64,000 bases of DNA from the NCBI RefSeq assembly GCF_016239305.1, contig NZ_JAEHOQ010000005.1, forward strand, positions 124,001-188,000, written 5' to 3'. Both the position numbers and the translations under genes were made by a program. Shown here piece after piece: positions 22,291 to 34,127 of the stretch; the first letter of the stretch is position 1; every line of letters begins with the position of its first letter. This stretch comes from Proteus vulgaris. Lineage in GTDB: Bacteria; Pseudomonadota; Gammaproteobacteria; Enterobacterales; Enterobacteriaceae. The notes below the pieces were generated by a model, which saw only the letters and a program-made list of their open reading frames with translations, had not been told where the DNA came from and did not search any database.

Positions 22291-22367
<77 letters not shown>

Positions 22368-22427
22368 TTCGAAAAACGTGGCAAATTTTACGCTGATAAC
22401 AAGCAAAACGCAAGCTATCTGGAATAA

Positions 22428-22517
22428 TGGTGCCGAGAACGGGACTTGAACCCGTACGCCCGTTTTATAGGCACTACCACCTCAAGGTAGCGTGTATACC
22501 AATTTCACCACCTCGGC
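22428..22517 (-). tRNA. leuU: tRNA-Leu (GAG)
   Basis: The 90-base class II tRNA starts GCCGAGGTGG on the minus strand. The anticodon GAG lies in CTACCTTGAGGTGGTAG, a long variable arm follows, the T loop is GGGTTCAAGTCCC and CCA is encoded. It corresponds to E. coli leuU, which is also found next to secG. It reads CUU/CUC codons. Confidence 0.95.
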
Positions 22518-22522
22518 ACTTT

Positions 22523-22560
22523 AATGAGACTGTTATTGCGTAAATATTAACAATCTCATT
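22523..22560 (-). other. Hairpin between secG and tRNA-Leu
   Basis: A 13-bp stem with one wobble (AATGAGACTGTTA against TAACAATCTCATT) has a 12-base loop. No T tract follows on the minus strand. It therefore looks like an RNA-processing structure between the secG mRNA and the tRNA rather than a terminator. Confidence 0.5.
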
Positions 22561-22576
22561 TAAATCTTTACTTAGT

Positions 22577-22921
22577 TTACTGCGGAATATCTGTATTTGC
22601 TGGCGCTACAGGCGCTGCTAATTGCTCAGCTTTTTTAGCTTCTTCTGTAGTCTGCTCGATAGACATCCATTTGCTGTCTTCACGCACAGTTTTATTGGCA
22701 CTTAGATTACCTAAAATAAGGGCAAGTACAATAAAAGCTGTTGCTAAAACAGCGGTCATACGGGTCATAAAGTTAGCTGAACCGCTTGAACCAAATACTG
22801 TACCGGAAGCACCTGCACCAAAAGAAGCGCCCATATCAGCACCTTTACCCTGCTGTAACAGGATCAGACCAACTAGCCCTGTTGCTACAATGATAAGAAT
22901 AACAATGAGTGCCGTATACAT
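22577..22921 (-). CDS. secG: Protein translocase subunit SecG
   Basis: This 114-residue protein starts MYTALIVILIIVATGLVGL with AAGGTAA before the ATG. A longer reading to 22978 lacks family support. It has two membrane helices (about 2-22 and 52-72) joined by the conserved LLQQGKGADMGASFGAGASGTVFGSS-type cytoplasmic loop. A Glu/Ala/Pro tail ends in DIPQ. SecG joins SecY and SecE and raises translocation efficiency. It lies between glmM and tRNA-Leu as in E. coli. Confidence 0.96.
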   Translation of the reverse strand: MYTALIVILIIVATGLVGLILLQQGKGADMGASFGAGASGTVFGSSGSANFMTRMTAVLATAFIVLALILGNLSANKTVREDSKWMSIEQTTEEAKKAEQLAAPVAPANTDIPQ

Positions 22922-23086
22922 TTGCGTTACCTTTTCTATGGAACTTATCGTCTTAACGATAACCTTCGATTGCTTCACCCGCTTTAGTTCAAGACCTTAC
23001 TAAGCGGGTGTGAATACTAACCAAAGCTGAACTGACAAGCAAGGTTATTTTTCTACAAAGTGATTGATTGAAGAAAAAAGCATCAA

Positions 23087-24424
23087 TTAGCCTACGTGCT
23101 TCACGGCGTCAGCAATACGATTAGCCATCGCTGTAACTTGCTCTTCATTTTCGCCTTCAACCATCACTCGAATTAAAGGCTCTGTGCCTGATTTTCGTAA
23201 CAGTACACGCCCTTTACCTGCAAGTTCTTCTTCAACTGCTTTAGCGACTTTCTGAACTTCAGGTGTTTGTAATGGATCATGACTTCCTGTGAAGCGAACA
23301 TTCACTAAAATTTGAGGTAATAGTTTCATGCCACTGCATAAATCATGTAAGCTCATATGATTACGAACCATTGCACTTAAAACTTGTAAGCCGGCAACAA
23401 TACCATCACCCGTCGTCGTTTTATCTAGTAAAATAATATGGCCTGAGTTTTCAGCACCTAAACGCCAGCCTTTCTCTTGTAATTTTTCAAGCACATAGCG
23501 GTCACCCACTTTAGCTCGTACAAAAGGAATACCCAGTTGCTTAAGTGCAATTTCCAAGCCCATATTACTCATCAGTGTACCAACCGCACCACCACGTAAT
23601 TGGCCTTGGCGCAACGCTTCTCTCGCAATAATATAGAGGATTTGGTCACCATCAACTTTTAAGCCTTGATGGTCAACCATAATAATACGGTCACCGTCAC
23701 CATCGAATGCTAAACCAACGTCTGCACCTTCTTCAAGTACACGTTGTTGCAACATACGAACATCGGTTGCACCACATTCAGCATTTATATTAATACCCGT
23801 TGGTTCACAACCAATCGTAATAACTTCTGCGCCTAATTCACGAAATACATTAGGTGCAATATGGTATGTTGCGCCATGTGCACAATCAACAACCACTTTT
23901 AAGCCATTAAGGTTGTTTTCATTAGGGAATGTGCCTTTACAGAACTCAATATAACGACCTGCAGCATCCACGATACGGTTTGCTCGACCCAGCTCTGCTG
24001 ATTCAACACAGGTAATTGGTTTTTCCATTTCAGCTTCAATGGCTTCTTCTACTTCATCTGGTAATTTTGTGCCGTCAATAGAGAAGAATTTGATCCCGTT
24101 ATCGTAATAAGGGTTATGAGAAGCTGAAATTACAATCCCTGCTTCCGCACGAAATGTACGTGTTAAATAAGCAACCGCAGGTGTTGGCATTGGCCCTGTA
24201 AATGAAGCTGATAATCCCGCAGCCGCTAAACCTGCTTCTAATGCAGATTCCAGCATATAGCCTGAAATTCGTGTGTCTTTACCAATAATGATTTTACGAG
24301 AGCCATGACGTGCTAATACTTTGCCCGCAGCCCAACCCAGTTTTAATACAAAATCAGGTGTAATTGGACTATCACCTACTTTTCCACGGATACCATCTGT
24401 TCCAAAGTATTTACGTTCGCTCAT
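23087..24424 (-). CDS. glmM: Phosphoglucosamine mutase
   Basis: The 445-residue enzyme has the same length as the E. coli one. The phosphoserine is S102 in [15 protein letters not shown], the metal site is DGDGDR, and the C-terminal phosphate-binding loop is [12 protein letters not shown]. It converts glucosamine-6-phosphate to glucosamine-1-phosphate for UDP-GlcNAc, feeding peptidoglycan and LPS. Its start overlaps the folP stop by ATGA, so the two are co-translated. Confidence 0.97.
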   Translation of the reverse strand: MSERKYFGTDGIRGKVGDSPITPDFVLKLGWAAGKVLARHGSRKIIIGKDTRISGYMLESALEAGLAAAGLSASFTGPMPTPAVAYLTRTFRAEAGIVISASHNPYYDNGIKFFSIDGTKLPDEVEEAIEAEMEKPITCVESAELGRANRIVDAAGRYIEFCKGTFPNENNLNGLKVVVDCAHGATYHIAPNVFRELGAEVITIGCEPTGININAECGATDVRMLQQRVLEEGADVGLAFDGDGDRIIMVDHQGLKVDGDQILYIIAREALRQGQLRGGAVGTLMSNMGLEIALKQLGIPFVRAKVGDRYVLEKLQEKGWRLGAENSGHIILLDKTTTGDGIVAGLQVLSAMVRNHMSLHDLCSGMKLLPQILVNVRFTGSHDPLQTPEVQKVAKAVEEELAGKGRVLLRKSGTEPLIRVMVEGENEEQVTAMANRIADAVKHVG

Positions 24425-25263
24425 TCATTATTTTCCTTTGCAGAAAGAGTCGCTTGTACGACTTTCATCGCATCAACAGTCTCTTTAACATCGTGTACAC
24501 GAATAATTTGTGCGCCTTGCATTGCTGCAATGACAGCACAGGCCACGCTACCAGCAACACGCTCTTGTGGTGGCACATTCAATAGTTGTCCAACCATTGA
24601 TTTACGTGACATCCCGGCAAGTATAGGTAGACCAAAGTGATGAAGTTCACTTAAGTGTGCTAATAATTGGTAATTATGCGCTAAATTCTTACCAAAGCCG
24701 AACCCTGGATCAAGAATAATTTGATTTTTTTCAATGCCAGCATCAACGCAACGTTGAATATTTTCTCGTAAAAAACAATCTACATCTATCATCACATTCT
24801 CATAATGTGGTGATTGTTGCATAGTTTTAGGGTCACCTTGCATATGCATAATACACACAGGTAAACCCGTTTTAGCTGCAGCTTCAAGTGCTCCTGGCTC
24901 TTGTAAAGAGCGAATATCATTGATAATTGAAGCACCTACATTTGCTGATTCAGTAATCACTTGAGCTTTGGATGTATCAACAGAAATCCAAACATCAAAA
25001 CGCTGACGAATAGCTTCAACAACAGGAACAACACGCTGTAACTCTTCATCTATAGAGACATCATTTGCGCCGGGTCTTGTCGATTCACCACCTATATCGA
25101 TGATAGAAGCCCCTTCAGCAATTAATTTTGCCGCATGGTTAACCGCATCATTAAGCGAATTATGAGTGCCACCATCAGAGAAAGAATCCGGAGTGACATT
25201 CAAAATCCCCATAACTTGAGGTGTTGATAAATTGAGCTCTCTTCCTCTAGCAATTAATTTCAT
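24421..25263 (-). CDS. folP: Dihydropteroate synthase
   Basis: This 280-residue TIM-barrel enzyme (E. coli 282) has the pterin-binding motifs [15 protein letters not shown] and [13 protein letters not shown] and the later [11 protein letters not shown] and GMSRKSMVG. It condenses p-aminobenzoate with the pterin diphosphate in folate synthesis and is the target of sulfonamides. It lies between ftsH and glmM as in E. coli, with an intrinsic terminator separating it from ftsH. Confidence 0.97.
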   Translation of the reverse strand: MKLIARGRELNLSTPQVMGILNVTPDSFSDGGTHNSLNDAVNHAAKLIAEGASIIDIGGESTRPGANDVSIDEELQRVVPVVEAIRQRFDVWISVDTSKAQVITESANVGASIINDIRSLQEPGALEAAAKTGLPVCIMHMQGDPKTMQQSPHYENVMIDVDCFLRENIQRCVDAGIEKNQIILDPGFGFGKNLAHNYQLLAHLSELHHFGLPILAGMSRKSMVGQLLNVPPQERVAGSVACAVIAAMQGAQIIRVHDVKETVDAMKVVQATLSAKENNE

Positions 25264-25284
25264 TACATTGATACCTTCATAAAA

Positions 25285-25306
25285 AAACCCCAGAAGCCTG
25301 GGGTTT
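25285..25306 (-). terminator. ftsH terminator
   Basis: The stem AAACCCCAG/CTGGGGTTT with a four-base loop is followed on the minus strand by TTTTTTTATG. It lies between ftsH and folP, so folP-glmM expression depends on read-through or a local promoter. Confidence 0.85.
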
Positions 25307-25345
25307 GTATTTATAGCTTACTCAATATGTATAACCCAATAAGGA

Positions 25346-27292
25346 TTAGTGAGTATTTTTATCAGAAGGCGCATCACTTTCTGACTCAGGCTTATCTTTT
25401 GGCTCACTTGCCACATGCGTTTGTGTCGGCTGGGCAGTAGTTGTTGTATTACTATTGCCATTACTGCCTTCCCAACCTGCAGGTGGGCGAACATCACGAC
25501 GATTCATCAAATCATCAATTTGAGGCGCATCGATAGTTTCATAAGTCATCAGTGCATCTTTCATTGAGTGAAGAATATCAAGGTTATCCATTAAGATCTG
25601 ACGAGCACGAACGTAGTTACGATCAACGATAGCTTTAATTTCTTCATCAATAGTACGAGCTGTTTCATCAGACATATGTTGCGCTTTCGCAACAGAACGA
25701 CCTAAGAATACTTCACCGTCTTCTTCTGCGTACAGTAATGGTCCTAATTTTTCAGAGAAACCCCACTGTGTCACCATGTTGCGTGCAATATTGGTTGCTA
25801 CTTTAATGTCGTTAGATGCACCAGTAGAAACATGCTCAACACCATAAATGATCTCTTCTGCTAAGCGTCCACCATACAGTGTTGAAATTTGGCTTTCTAA
25901 TTTCTGACGGCTAGCACTGATTTGATCACCTTCAGGTAAGAAGAAAGTCACACCTAATGCACGCCCGCGAGGAATAATCGTCACTTTATGCACAGGATCA
26001 TGTTCTGGTACTAAACGTCCAATAATCGCATGACCGGCTTCATGATAAGCTGTTGATGCTTTTTGTTCTTCCGTCATCACCATCGAACGACGTTCCGCAC
26101 CCATCATTATCTTATCTTTTGCTTTTTCAAACTCGACCATTGAAACAACACGTTTATTACCACGAGCAGCAAATAAAGCAGCCTCATTAACTAAGTTAGC
26201 TAAGTCTGCACCAGAGAAACCTGGTGTACCGCGTGCTAAAATTGCAGGATCAACATCTGGTGATAAAGGTACGCGACGCATATGGACTTTAAGAATTTGC
26301 TCACGTCCACGGACATCAGGTAAACCTACAACCACTTGACGGTCAAAACGGCCAGGACGGAGTAATGCAGGGTCTAAAACGTCAGGGCGGTTAGTTGCCG
26401 CAATAACGATAATCCCTTCATTTCCTTCAAAACCATCCATTTCAACAAGCATTTGGTTCAGTGTTTGCTCACGTTCATCATGACCACCACCTAAACCAGC
26501 ACCACGCTGACGCCCTACGGCATCTATTTCATCAATAAAGATGATACAAGGCGCTGTTTTTTTAGCTTGTTCGAACATGTCACGAACACGTGAAGCACCA
26601 ACACCCACAAACATTTCAACGAAATCAGAACCTGAAATGGTGAAGAATGGAACTTTTGCTTCGCCTGCAATCGCTTTCGCTAATAACGTTTTACCTGTAC
26701 CAGGAGGCCCCACCATCAGAATGCCTTTAGGGATCTTGCCCCCTAATTTCTGGAAACGACCCGGATCACGTAAATATTCAACTAATTCGCTTACTTCTTC
26801 TTTTGCTTCATCACAACCTGCAACATCAGCAAAGGTTGTTTTGATTTGGTCTTCCGTCAACATGCGAGCCTTACTTTTACCAAAAGACATCGCACCTTTA
26901 CCGCCACCACCTTGCATTTGGCGCATAAAGAAAATCCAAAGACCAATAAGTAATAGCATTGGGAACCAAGACACAAAAATTTGAGTCAGAAGGCTTTGGC
27001 CTTCAAGTGGTTCACCCGTTACTTTTACATTACGGTTCATTAAAGTGGTCAGCAGGTTGTCATCACGCATAGGCATATACGTGCTGTACTTTGAGTTATC
27101 TGTTTTAGTTACATTAATATCATAACCACTTATGCTGACCTCGCGTAACTGGTTATTAGTTAACTCATTGATAAAGGTAGAGTAATCCACCTTACGACTA
27201 TTCGAATCGCTGGGTCCGAAGCTCTGGAATAATGACATCAAAACGACTGCAATAACTAGCCAGAGGATCAGGTTTTTCGCCATGTCACTCAA
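25346..27292 (-). CDS. ftsH: ATP-dependent membrane zinc protease FtsH
   Basis: The 648-residue product (E. coli 644) may also start nine bases later at MAKNL. Two membrane helices (about 5-24 and 100-122) flank a periplasmic domain. The AAA domain has Walker A GPPGTGKT (about 195), Walker B FIDEIDA and the second-region arginines. The zinc protease motif is HEAGH (about 417). The C-tail is divergent and rich in Asn/Thr/Ser/Glu. FtsH degrades LpxC, sigma-32 and unassembled SecY. It follows rlmE by 47 bases on the same strand. Confidence 0.97.
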   Translation of the reverse strand: MSDMAKNLILWLVIAVVLMSLFQSFGPSDSNSRKVDYSTFINELTNNQLREVSISGYDINVTKTDNSKYSTYMPMRDDNLLTTLMNRNVKVTGEPLEGQSLLTQIFVSWFPMLLLIGLWIFFMRQMQGGGGKGAMSFGKSKARMLTEDQIKTTFADVAGCDEAKEEVSELVEYLRDPGRFQKLGGKIPKGILMVGPPGTGKTLLAKAIAGEAKVPFFTISGSDFVEMFVGVGASRVRDMFEQAKKTAPCIIFIDEIDAVGRQRGAGLGGGHDEREQTLNQMLVEMDGFEGNEGIIVIAATNRPDVLDPALLRPGRFDRQVVVGLPDVRGREQILKVHMRRVPLSPDVDPAILARGTPGFSGADLANLVNEAALFAARGNKRVVSMVEFEKAKDKIMMGAERRSMVMTEEQKASTAYHEAGHAIIGRLVPEHDPVHKVTIIPRGRALGVTFFLPEGDQISASRQKLESQISTLYGGRLAEEIIYGVEHVSTGASNDIKVATNIARNMVTQWGFSEKLGPLLYAEEDGEVFLGRSVAKAQHMSDETARTIDEEIKAIVDRNYVRARQILMDNLDILHSMKDALMTYETIDAPQIDDLMNRRDVRPPAGWEGSNGNSNTTTTAQPTQTHVASEPKDKPESESDAPSDKNTH

Positions 27293-27339
27293 GGGATTAA
27301 CCTCATATTACAACTGTGTTAACAAATAGCTTTAGGGTA

Positions 27340-27969
27340 CTAAAGTTTACGCCCTGTGGCTACAATATATACCTCACGAGAACGAGACCGCGAAGCGTCT
27401 GGTTTACGAACTTTCACTTTCGTAAACAGGGAGCGTATTTGCCCCAGGTATTCATCAAAGCCTTCTCCCTGAAACACTTTGACAATAAAACTTCCCCCGG
27501 GAGCCAGTACATCACGACACATATCAAGCGCTAACTCTACTAAATACATGGATCGAGGGATATCGACCGCGGGTGTACCGCTCATGTTTGGAGCCATGTC
27601 AGACATGACAACCTGGACTTTATTTTCACCTACTCTATCAAGCAATGCCTTCAACACAAGTTCATCACGAAAATCGCCTTGAAGGAAATCGACTCCGACA
27701 ATAGGATCCATAGGTAAAAGGTCACATGCGATGATTCGACCTTTGCTTCCTAACTGCTGTACAACATATTGAGACCACCCACCTGGGGCTGCTCCTAAAT
27801 CGACAACGGTCATACCTGGTTTAAAGATATTGTCACTTTGCTGAATTTCTTCCAGTTTAAACCAAGCACGAGAGCGAAACCCTTTTTTCTTTGCTTGCTG
27901 AACATATTTATCACTAAAATGTTCTTGTAACCAGCGACTAGAGCTTGCAGAACGTTTCTTATTGGCCAT
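27340..27969 (-). CDS. rlmE: 23S rRNA 2'-O-methyltransferase RlmE (FtsJ/RrmJ)
   Basis: The 209-residue protein starts [23 protein letters not shown] start 12 bases upstream is less likely because GGAAAACGC lies right before this ATG. The SAM motif is [13 protein letters not shown], and the K-D-K-E catalytic set is suggested by [19 protein letters not shown] and RSREVY. It methylates U2552 in the 23S A loop at a late assembly step and is heat-shock induced in E. coli. It forms the rlmE-ftsH operon and diverges from yhbY. Confidence 0.96.
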   Translation of the reverse strand: MANKKRSASSSRWLQEHFSDKYVQQAKKKGFRSRAWFKLEEIQQSDNIFKPGMTVVDLGAAPGGWSQYVVQQLGSKGRIIACDLLPMDPIVGVDFLQGDFRDELVLKALLDRVGENKVQVVMSDMAPNMSGTPAVDIPRSMYLVELALDMCRDVLAPGGSFIVKVFQGEGFDEYLGQIRSLFTKVKVRKPDASRSRSREVYIVATGRKL

Positions 27970-28111
27970 TGCGTTTTCCAACTATCATACACTTAGCTAT
28001 CAAAATTTTTACTCTTTCACTCATTTAACCTCGTCTTAACGACATTTTATGGTGATAAGTGAGAGATGGCGTTAGAATAGTGTGTTTTCAATCCCAACAA
28101 AGCAAAAATTA

Positions 28112-28408
28112 ATGATGACTCTTAACAAAAAACAAATTCAACACCTGAAAGGGCTCGCTCATCACCTGAATCCAGTCGTTATGATTGGTAACAACGGGTT
28201 GACTGAAGGCGTTCTTGCAGAAATTGAACTCGCTCTGGCACACCATGAGCTTATCAAAGTCAAAATCGCAGGCGAAGATCGAGATGTTAAAAACTTGATC
28301 GTGGCAGCGATTGTACGCGAAAGCGGTGCTCAGAATGTACAAGTAATCGGAAAAATTCTTGTTCTTTATCGTCCTTCAGAAGCACGCAAGATTATTTTAC
28401 CGAAATAA
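28112..28408 (+). CDS. yhbY: RNA-binding protein YhbY (CRM domain)
   Basis: This 98-residue protein is almost entirely one CRM RNA-binding domain, with LKGLAHHLNPVVMIGNNGLTEGVLAEIELAL and the C-terminal VQVIGKILVLYRPS. The E. coli protein has 97 residues. Two adjacent ATGs (28112 and 28115) are both possible. A GTG extension to 28082 has no family support. YhbY associates with pre-50S particles. It diverges from rlmE and converges on greA across a strong palindromic terminator. Confidence 0.93.
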   Translation: MMTLNKKQIQHLKGLAHHLNPVVMIGNNGLTEGVLAEIELALAHHELIKVKIAGEDRDVKNLIVAAIVRESGAQNVQVIGKILVLYRPSEARKIILPK

Positions 28409-28451
28409 TACTTGTATCTTTATATAAAAATGCCATAAGTAACTCTATGGC

Positions 28452-28477
28452 AAAAAAGGCCTTTTAAGGCCTTTTTT
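28452..28477. terminator. Bidirectional terminator between yhbY and greA
   Basis: A perfect 26-base palindrome has arms AAAAAAGGCCTT and AAGGCCTTTTTT. It gives a G-C core with a run of T residues in both directions. Confidence 0.92.
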
Positions 28478-28529
28478 ATATTACCACAGGATAGCAGCCT
28501 AGTTTTCTATAGAAACGTAAAATTATAAA

Positions 28530-29006
28530 TTAAATATATTCTACGTTTAAAACTTCGTACTCAACTTGTCCACCTGGTGTTGTGATAACGACAACATCAT
28601 CTAACTCTTTACCAATTAATCCACGCGCAATCGGTGAATTTACAGAGATTAAGTTAACTTTAATGTTTGCTTCGTCATCACCCACGATGCGGTAGGTCTG
28701 CTCTTCTTCAGTTTCAACATTTAACAATGTCACCGTTGAACCAAAAATAATACGGCCATTGTTATTCATCTTAGTAACATCAATAACCTGAGCATTTGAT
28801 AATTTTGCTTCAATTTCTTGTACTCGTCCTTCACAGAAACCTTGTTGCTCTCTTGCTGCATGATATTCTGCGTTTTCTTTTAAGTCTCCGTGCTCACGCG
28901 CCTCTGCAATAGCCGCAATAATTTCGGGACGACGAACACTTTTTAAATATTCCAGCTCTTCGCGTAGTTTTTCTGCACCAAGAACGGTCATAGGGATCTG
29001 ATTCAT
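28530..29006 (-). CDS. greA: Transcript cleavage factor GreA
   Basis: The 158-residue protein has the same length as the E. coli one. It has an N-terminal coiled coil (about 1-75) with the acidic tip [23 protein letters not shown], then the C-terminal FKBP-like domain ending [12 protein letters not shown]. GreA enters the secondary channel of RNA polymerase and stimulates cleavage of backtracked RNA. The leader has an intrinsic terminator at 29107-29141, like the E. coli greA leader that yields GraL RNA. It diverges from dacB. Confidence 0.97.
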   Translation of the reverse strand: MNQIPMTVLGAEKLREELEYLKSVRRPEIIAAIAEAREHGDLKENAEYHAAREQQGFCEGRVQEIEAKLSNAQVIDVTKMNNNGRIIFGSTVTLLNVETEEEQTYRIVGDDEANIKVNLISVNSPIARGLIGKELDDVVVITTPGGQVEYEVLNVEYI

Positions 29007-29106
29007 GTGTTAATACCTCAATACTATTCCTAATAAAAAATAGGTATCATCCTGATTTTTTATACTAACAACACAGAGAAAAGGATCTATTTACTCTTCT
29101 CAAGAC

Positions 29107-29141
29107 AAAAAAAGACACAGGCAACCTTAAATCGGGCCTGT
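29107..29141 (-). terminator. greA leader attenuator (GraL-like)
   Basis: On the minus strand ACAGGC...GCCTGT forms a stem, extendable with GA/TC around a bulge, and TTTTTTTG follows. It lies 101 bases before the greA ATG, inside its leader, so most transcripts could stop here. In E. coli early termination in the greA leader yields the GraL small RNA. Confidence 0.65.
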
Positions 29142-29415
29142 CTCTACATATGTTCGGTGAATAAGGGAAGACGTTTATTCCCTTATTCATGTTGTTGGGA
29201 AACAAACTTAGCCCCCCAGACCTAAAACTAAATCTAACACAACAGACGCATTGCTTCACGCCTTATCTCTCTTTATAAATCAATAAACAGATATTTTCTG
29301 ATAATGCAGTAATCACTCGTTATATCGTTTACTTTTGCCCTCATTGCCCTTTAGTATTAGTCTCTGGCAATCAATACTGTAACGTTAGTACGCTATAGTC
29401 ACGGACAGAGAAATT
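29142..29415. promoter_or_regulatory. greA-dacB divergent intergenic region
   Basis: This region holds an 11-bp hairpin (GAATAAGGGAA/TTCCCTTATTC, 29159-29188) that would lie in the greA leader upstream of the attenuator. A possible dacB -10, TATAGT, is at 29394-29399. An antisense frame across the leader is not a credible gene. Promoter assignments are tentative. Confidence 0.35.
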
Positions 29416-30858
29416 ATGCGCTTATTATCAACATTTCGACGGATACTTTACACATTAAGTATCATCAGTTTTTCAATCCAGGCAATACCCGTTGAAAAAT
29501 ATACATCTCTTCTTCCTGAAGGAACACAAGTAGGTTTGATTACCCAGCCTGTGGGCGCAGCTTCTCCTAATCTCAATTATCATGCAGATCAATTAGCACT
29601 TCCTGCCAGTACTCAAAAAGTGGTCACAGCCTTGGCTGCATTACTTCAATTAGGGGGTGATTACCAATTCACCACGACAATGGAGACGGAAGGCAAAATA
29701 AAAAATGATCAACTTAATGGAGATTTGATCTTTCGTTTCAGCGGTGATCCAACTTTAACTCGCCAACAGTTAAGAGGAATGGTCGCTGTATTAAAACAAT
29801 CCGGAGTCACTAAAGTCCATGGCGATTTGCTGATTGATACTTCTGCTTTTTCGAGTCATGACAAAGCACCAGGTTGGGTTTGGAATGATATGACTCAATG
29901 TTTTAGTGCACCACCTAGTGCCGCAATTGTTGATAAAAACTGTTTTTCCGTCTTATTGCAAAGTGGCAATAAAGATGGCGATATTGCAACAATACGCAAA
30001 GCTTCGTTTTACCCAGTTACCGTTTTAAGCGAAGTTGAAACTTATGAGAAAGGCTCAACACGTACTCGTTTTTGCGAATTAGATGTCACTGTCCGTGATT
30101 TAAATACCTATGTAATAACAGGGTGTATACCTAAACGTGACGATGCAGTGCCTTTAATGTTTTCTATTCAAGACGGCGCGCATTGGGCAGGTACAATTTT
30201 AAAAGAAGAGTTACAAAGAGCCAATATTGAACTTGATGGCTATATAAAACGTCGTTCTTACGTTAAAGCACCTGTTACTGTATTAGCGCAAACACAATCT
30301 AAGCCCTTACATAACTTGCTTACTACAATGTTAAAAGAGTCTGACAATATGATTGCAGACACTGTATTTAGAACCATTGGACGTGAATATTATGGTGTTG
30401 CCGGAACGTGGCGTTCAGGCGCAGAAGCAACTCGTGCGATTTTAAAACAAAAAGCAGGAATTGACTTAGGCAATACAGTTATGGTTGATGGTTCAGGTCT
30501 TTCTCGCCATAACCTCATTTCACCTGCAACAATGATGCAAGTCCTTCAATATATTGGCCAACATGAAAGTGAACTCAACTTTATTACCATGCTTCCCCTT
30601 TCTGGGCACGATGGAACATTACAATACCGTGGTGGTTTTCATGAAGCGGGTGTAGATGGCAAAGTTTCTGCCAAAACGGGGTCACTAAAAGGGGTTTATA
30701 ATCTTGCAGGCTTTATGACGACAGCTAATGGACAAAAAGTTGCTTTTGTTCAGTATGTCTCAGCATATTCGCCTCCAACGCAAAATCGTAATGCAGGGCG
30801 CGCCTATTTAGTACGTTTTGAAACTAACCTGTATAAAGATATGTACAATAACCGTTAA
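29416..30858 (+). CDS. dacB: D-alanyl-D-alanine carboxypeptidase/endopeptidase PBP4
   Basis: The 480-residue protein (E. coli 477) has a signal peptide of about 23 residues. The active-site motif S65-T-Q-K68 is followed by a large insert domain, then SDN in KESDNMIAD and KTG in SAKTGSLKGVYNL. This is the class C penicillin-binding protein PBP4, a periplasmic DD-carboxypeptidase and endopeptidase acting on peptidoglycan cross-links. It diverges from greA and converges on obgE with a palindromic terminator between. Confidence 0.96.
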   Translation: MRLLSTFRRILYTLSIISFSIQAIPVEKYTSLLPEGTQVGLITQPVGAASPNLNYHADQLALPASTQKVVTALAALLQLGGDYQFTTTMETEGKIKNDQLNGDLIFRFSGDPTLTRQQLRGMVAVLKQSGVTKVHGDLLIDTSAFSSHDKAPGWVWNDMTQCFSAPPSAAIVDKNCFSVLLQSGNKDGDIATIRKASFYPVTVLSEVETYEKGSTRTRFCELDVTVRDLNTYVITGCIPKRDDAVPLMFSIQDGAHWAGTILKEELQRANIELDGYIKRRSYVKAPVTVLAQTQSKPLHNLLTTMLKESDNMIADTVFRTIGREYYGVAGTWRSGAEATRAILKQKAGIDLGNTVMVDGSGLSRHNLISPATMMQVLQYIGQHESELNFITMLPLSGHDGTLQYRGGFHEAGVDGKVSAKTGSLKGVYNLAGFMTTANGQKVAFVQYVSAYSPPTQNRNAGRAYLVRFETNLYKDMYNNR

Positions 30859-30881
30859 AGTTACGATATCTAGATAAAAAG

Positions 30882-30907
30882 AAAACGCCTGATTAATCAG
30901 GCGTTTT
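30882..30907. terminator. Bidirectional terminator between dacB and obgE
   Basis: A perfect 13-bp inverted repeat, AAAACGCCTGATT with its complement, has T runs on both sides (TTTTTTATTTTTTC on the plus strand). Confidence 0.9.
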
Positions 30908-30933
30908 TTATTTTTTCATGATAAGGATGATAA

Positions 30934-32151
<1,218 letters not shown>

Positions 32152-32180
32152 TTACCCAGAGATGGCCTTTTTTAAATATA

Positions 32181-32211
32181 AAAAGCCCCGCAACAGACTT
32201 GCAGGGCTTTT
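32181..32211 (-). terminator. rplU-rpmA terminator
   Basis: A 13-bp stem with one wobble (AAAAGCCCCGCAA against TTGCAGGGCTTTT) has a five-base loop and is followed by TATATTTAAAAAAGG on the minus strand. It separates rpmA from obgE. Confidence 0.8.
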
Positions 32212-32236
32212 GACTCGGTGATTAAAGGACCGGTAA

Positions 32237-32506
<270 letters not shown>

Positions 32507-32513
32507 CTAAACC

Positions 32514-32822
32514 TTAAGCGATACCAGTGATTTTAACATCAGTAAACCACTGACGGTGGCCCTGTTGTTTACGGCTATGTTTACGACGACGGAACTTAAC
32601 AATCTTAACTTTCTCGCCGCGACCGTGAGCAACCACTTCCGCTTTAACTTTAACGCCCGCAAGGATTGGAGCGCCAATTTGAATATCATCGCCATTAGCG
32701 ACCATCATTACAGTGTCAAACTCGATTGTTTCGCCAGTAGCTACTTCAAGTTTCTCTAAACGAATAGTTTGACCTTCGCTGACTCGGTGTTGTTTACCAC
32801 CACTTTGGAAAACCGCGTACAT
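32514..32822 (-). CDS. rplU: 50S ribosomal protein L21
   Basis: The 103-residue protein starts [18 protein letters not shown] and has the conserved [19 protein letters not shown]-binding tail. GGAG lies six bases before this ATG. The longer reading to 32885 runs through the leader and is rejected. It is the first gene of the rplU-rpmA operon, and a near-consensus promoter lies 75 bases upstream. Confidence 0.97.
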   Translation of the reverse strand: MYAVFQSGGKQHRVSEGQTIRLEKLEVATGETIEFDTVMMVANGDDIQIGAPILAGVKVKAEVVAHGRGEKVKIVKFRRRKHSRKQQGHRQWFTDVKITGIA

Positions 32823-32896
32823 ATAAACTCCGCTTTCCGCACACTCCCAATATGTATAATTTGAGTGCACAATTAAAATATTCACATAGGGCGCGA

Positions 32897-32925
32897 ATTC
32901 TACGCAAATTTAGTGCCGATGACAA
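32897..32925 (-). promoter_or_regulatory. rplU sigma-70 promoter
   Basis: On the minus strand TTGTCA and TAGAAT are separated by exactly 17 bases, with a GC-rich stretch (TCGCGCCC) right after the -10 that fits a stringently controlled discriminator. The start of transcription would be about 70 bases before rplU. Confidence 0.75.
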
Positions 32926-33085
32926 GCACAGATCGCAAACTAGCGTTAAAAAAAAGAGTTTTTTATGCGATATTTATTTCAGCCATTTTTAAAGTACAAT
33001 CTAAATTATAAGAGAGTAAAATCTATGGCATGATCATTTTTTATTAATAATAACGCGCTCATTGGCGAGCCAAAGTCGAAAAAAC

Positions 33086-34057
33086 ATGAATTTAGAATCT
33101 ATTATAAAACTAACATCCGCTGATATGGCTGCGGTAAATGAGGCAATCCTTTACCAGCTTAATTCAGATGTTTCTTTGATAAACCAACTTGGTTACTACA
33201 TCATTAGTGGTGGAGGTAAAAGGATCCGACCAATGATCGCAGTGCTCACTGGGCGAGCGTTGGACTATCAAGGTGACAAACATATCTCGGTCGCAGCGCT
33301 TATCGAGTTTATTCATACTGCAACGTTGTTACATGATGATGTTGTTGATGAATCTGATATGCGCAGAGGAAAACAAACGGCAAATGCTGTCTTTGGAAAT
33401 GCAGCAAGTGTGCTTGTTGGTGACTTTATCTATACACGATCTTTTCAGATGATGACGGATCTTGATTCAATGCGTGTATTAAAATTAATGTCTAGCGCTA
33501 CCAATGTGATCGCTGAAGGTGAAGTCTTACAATTAATGAATTGTAACGATCCTAACATTTCTGAAGATGACTATATGCAAGTTATTTACAGTAAAACAGC
33601 GCGCCTATTTGAAGCGGCTTCTCATGCGTCAGCCATCCTTTCTGGTGCAACGCCTGAGCAAGAAAAAGCATTCCAAGATTATGGACGTTATCTTGGTACT
33701 GCTTTCCAGCTCATTGACGATCTGCTTGATTATGATGCTGACAATAGTCAGTTGGGTAAGAACACTGGCGATGATCTTGATGAAGGCAAACCTACGTTGC
33801 CATTACTTCATGCCATGCATAATGGTAATGAAGAAGAATCTCAATTAATTCGCCAAGCTATTGAGCAAGGTAATGGTCGCCATTTATTGGATACCGTTTT
33901 AAATACCATGAAACAAAGTGGATCTTTGGAATATACCCGCCAAAAAGCAGAAGAAGAAGCAGACAAAGCAATTGAAGCTTTATCTATCATACCTGATTCA
34001 CCTTATAAAGAAGCGCTTATTGGGCTTGCTCACGTTGCTGTACAACGTCAATCGTAA
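33086..34057 (+). CDS. ispB: Octaprenyl diphosphate synthase
   Basis: This 323-residue prenyl transferase has the E. coli length. The first aspartate motif is in LLHDDVVDESDMRRG and the second in LIDDLLDYD, with GGGKRIRP near the start. It extends farnesyl diphosphate to the C40 side chain of ubiquinone and menaquinone, which links it to the ubi genes at the window start. The ATG at 33086 matches the family start; an upstream start at 33062 is less likely. It diverges from rplU and ends at a strong hairpin. Confidence 0.96.
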   Translation: MNLESIIKLTSADMAAVNEAILYQLNSDVSLINQLGYYIISGGGKRIRPMIAVLTGRALDYQGDKHISVAALIEFIHTATLLHDDVVDESDMRRGKQTANAVFGNAASVLVGDFIYTRSFQMMTDLDSMRVLKLMSSATNVIAEGEVLQLMNCNDPNISEDDYMQVIYSKTARLFEAASHASAILSGATPEQEKAFQDYGRYLGTAFQLIDDLLDYDADNSQLGKNTGDDLDEGKPTLPLLHAMHNGNEEESQLIRQAIEQGNGRHLLDTVLNTMKQSGSLEYTRQKAEEEADKAIEALSIIPDSPYKEALIGLAHVAVQRQS

Positions 34058-34088
34058 TCCTAATAATACTACCCCATTAATGGTATAG

Positions 34089-34127
34089 AAAAGCCCGCCA
34101 GAGCGACTATGTCGACTCTGGTGGGTT
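34089..34127. terminator. ispB terminator overlapping the end of the next gene
   Basis: A long imperfect hairpin (AAGCCCGCCAGAG pairing with CTCTGGTGGGTT, extended by CGAC/GTCG) is followed by TTTTTTAATT on the plus strand. The stop codon and last six codons of the convergent winged-helix gene lie inside it. Confidence 0.85.

Noticed and set aside
29065-29259. Minus-strand ORF of 64 codons in the greA leader
   Set aside because: It overlaps the attenuator hairpins, has no ribosome site and no family resemblance; the region is better read as untranslated leader.
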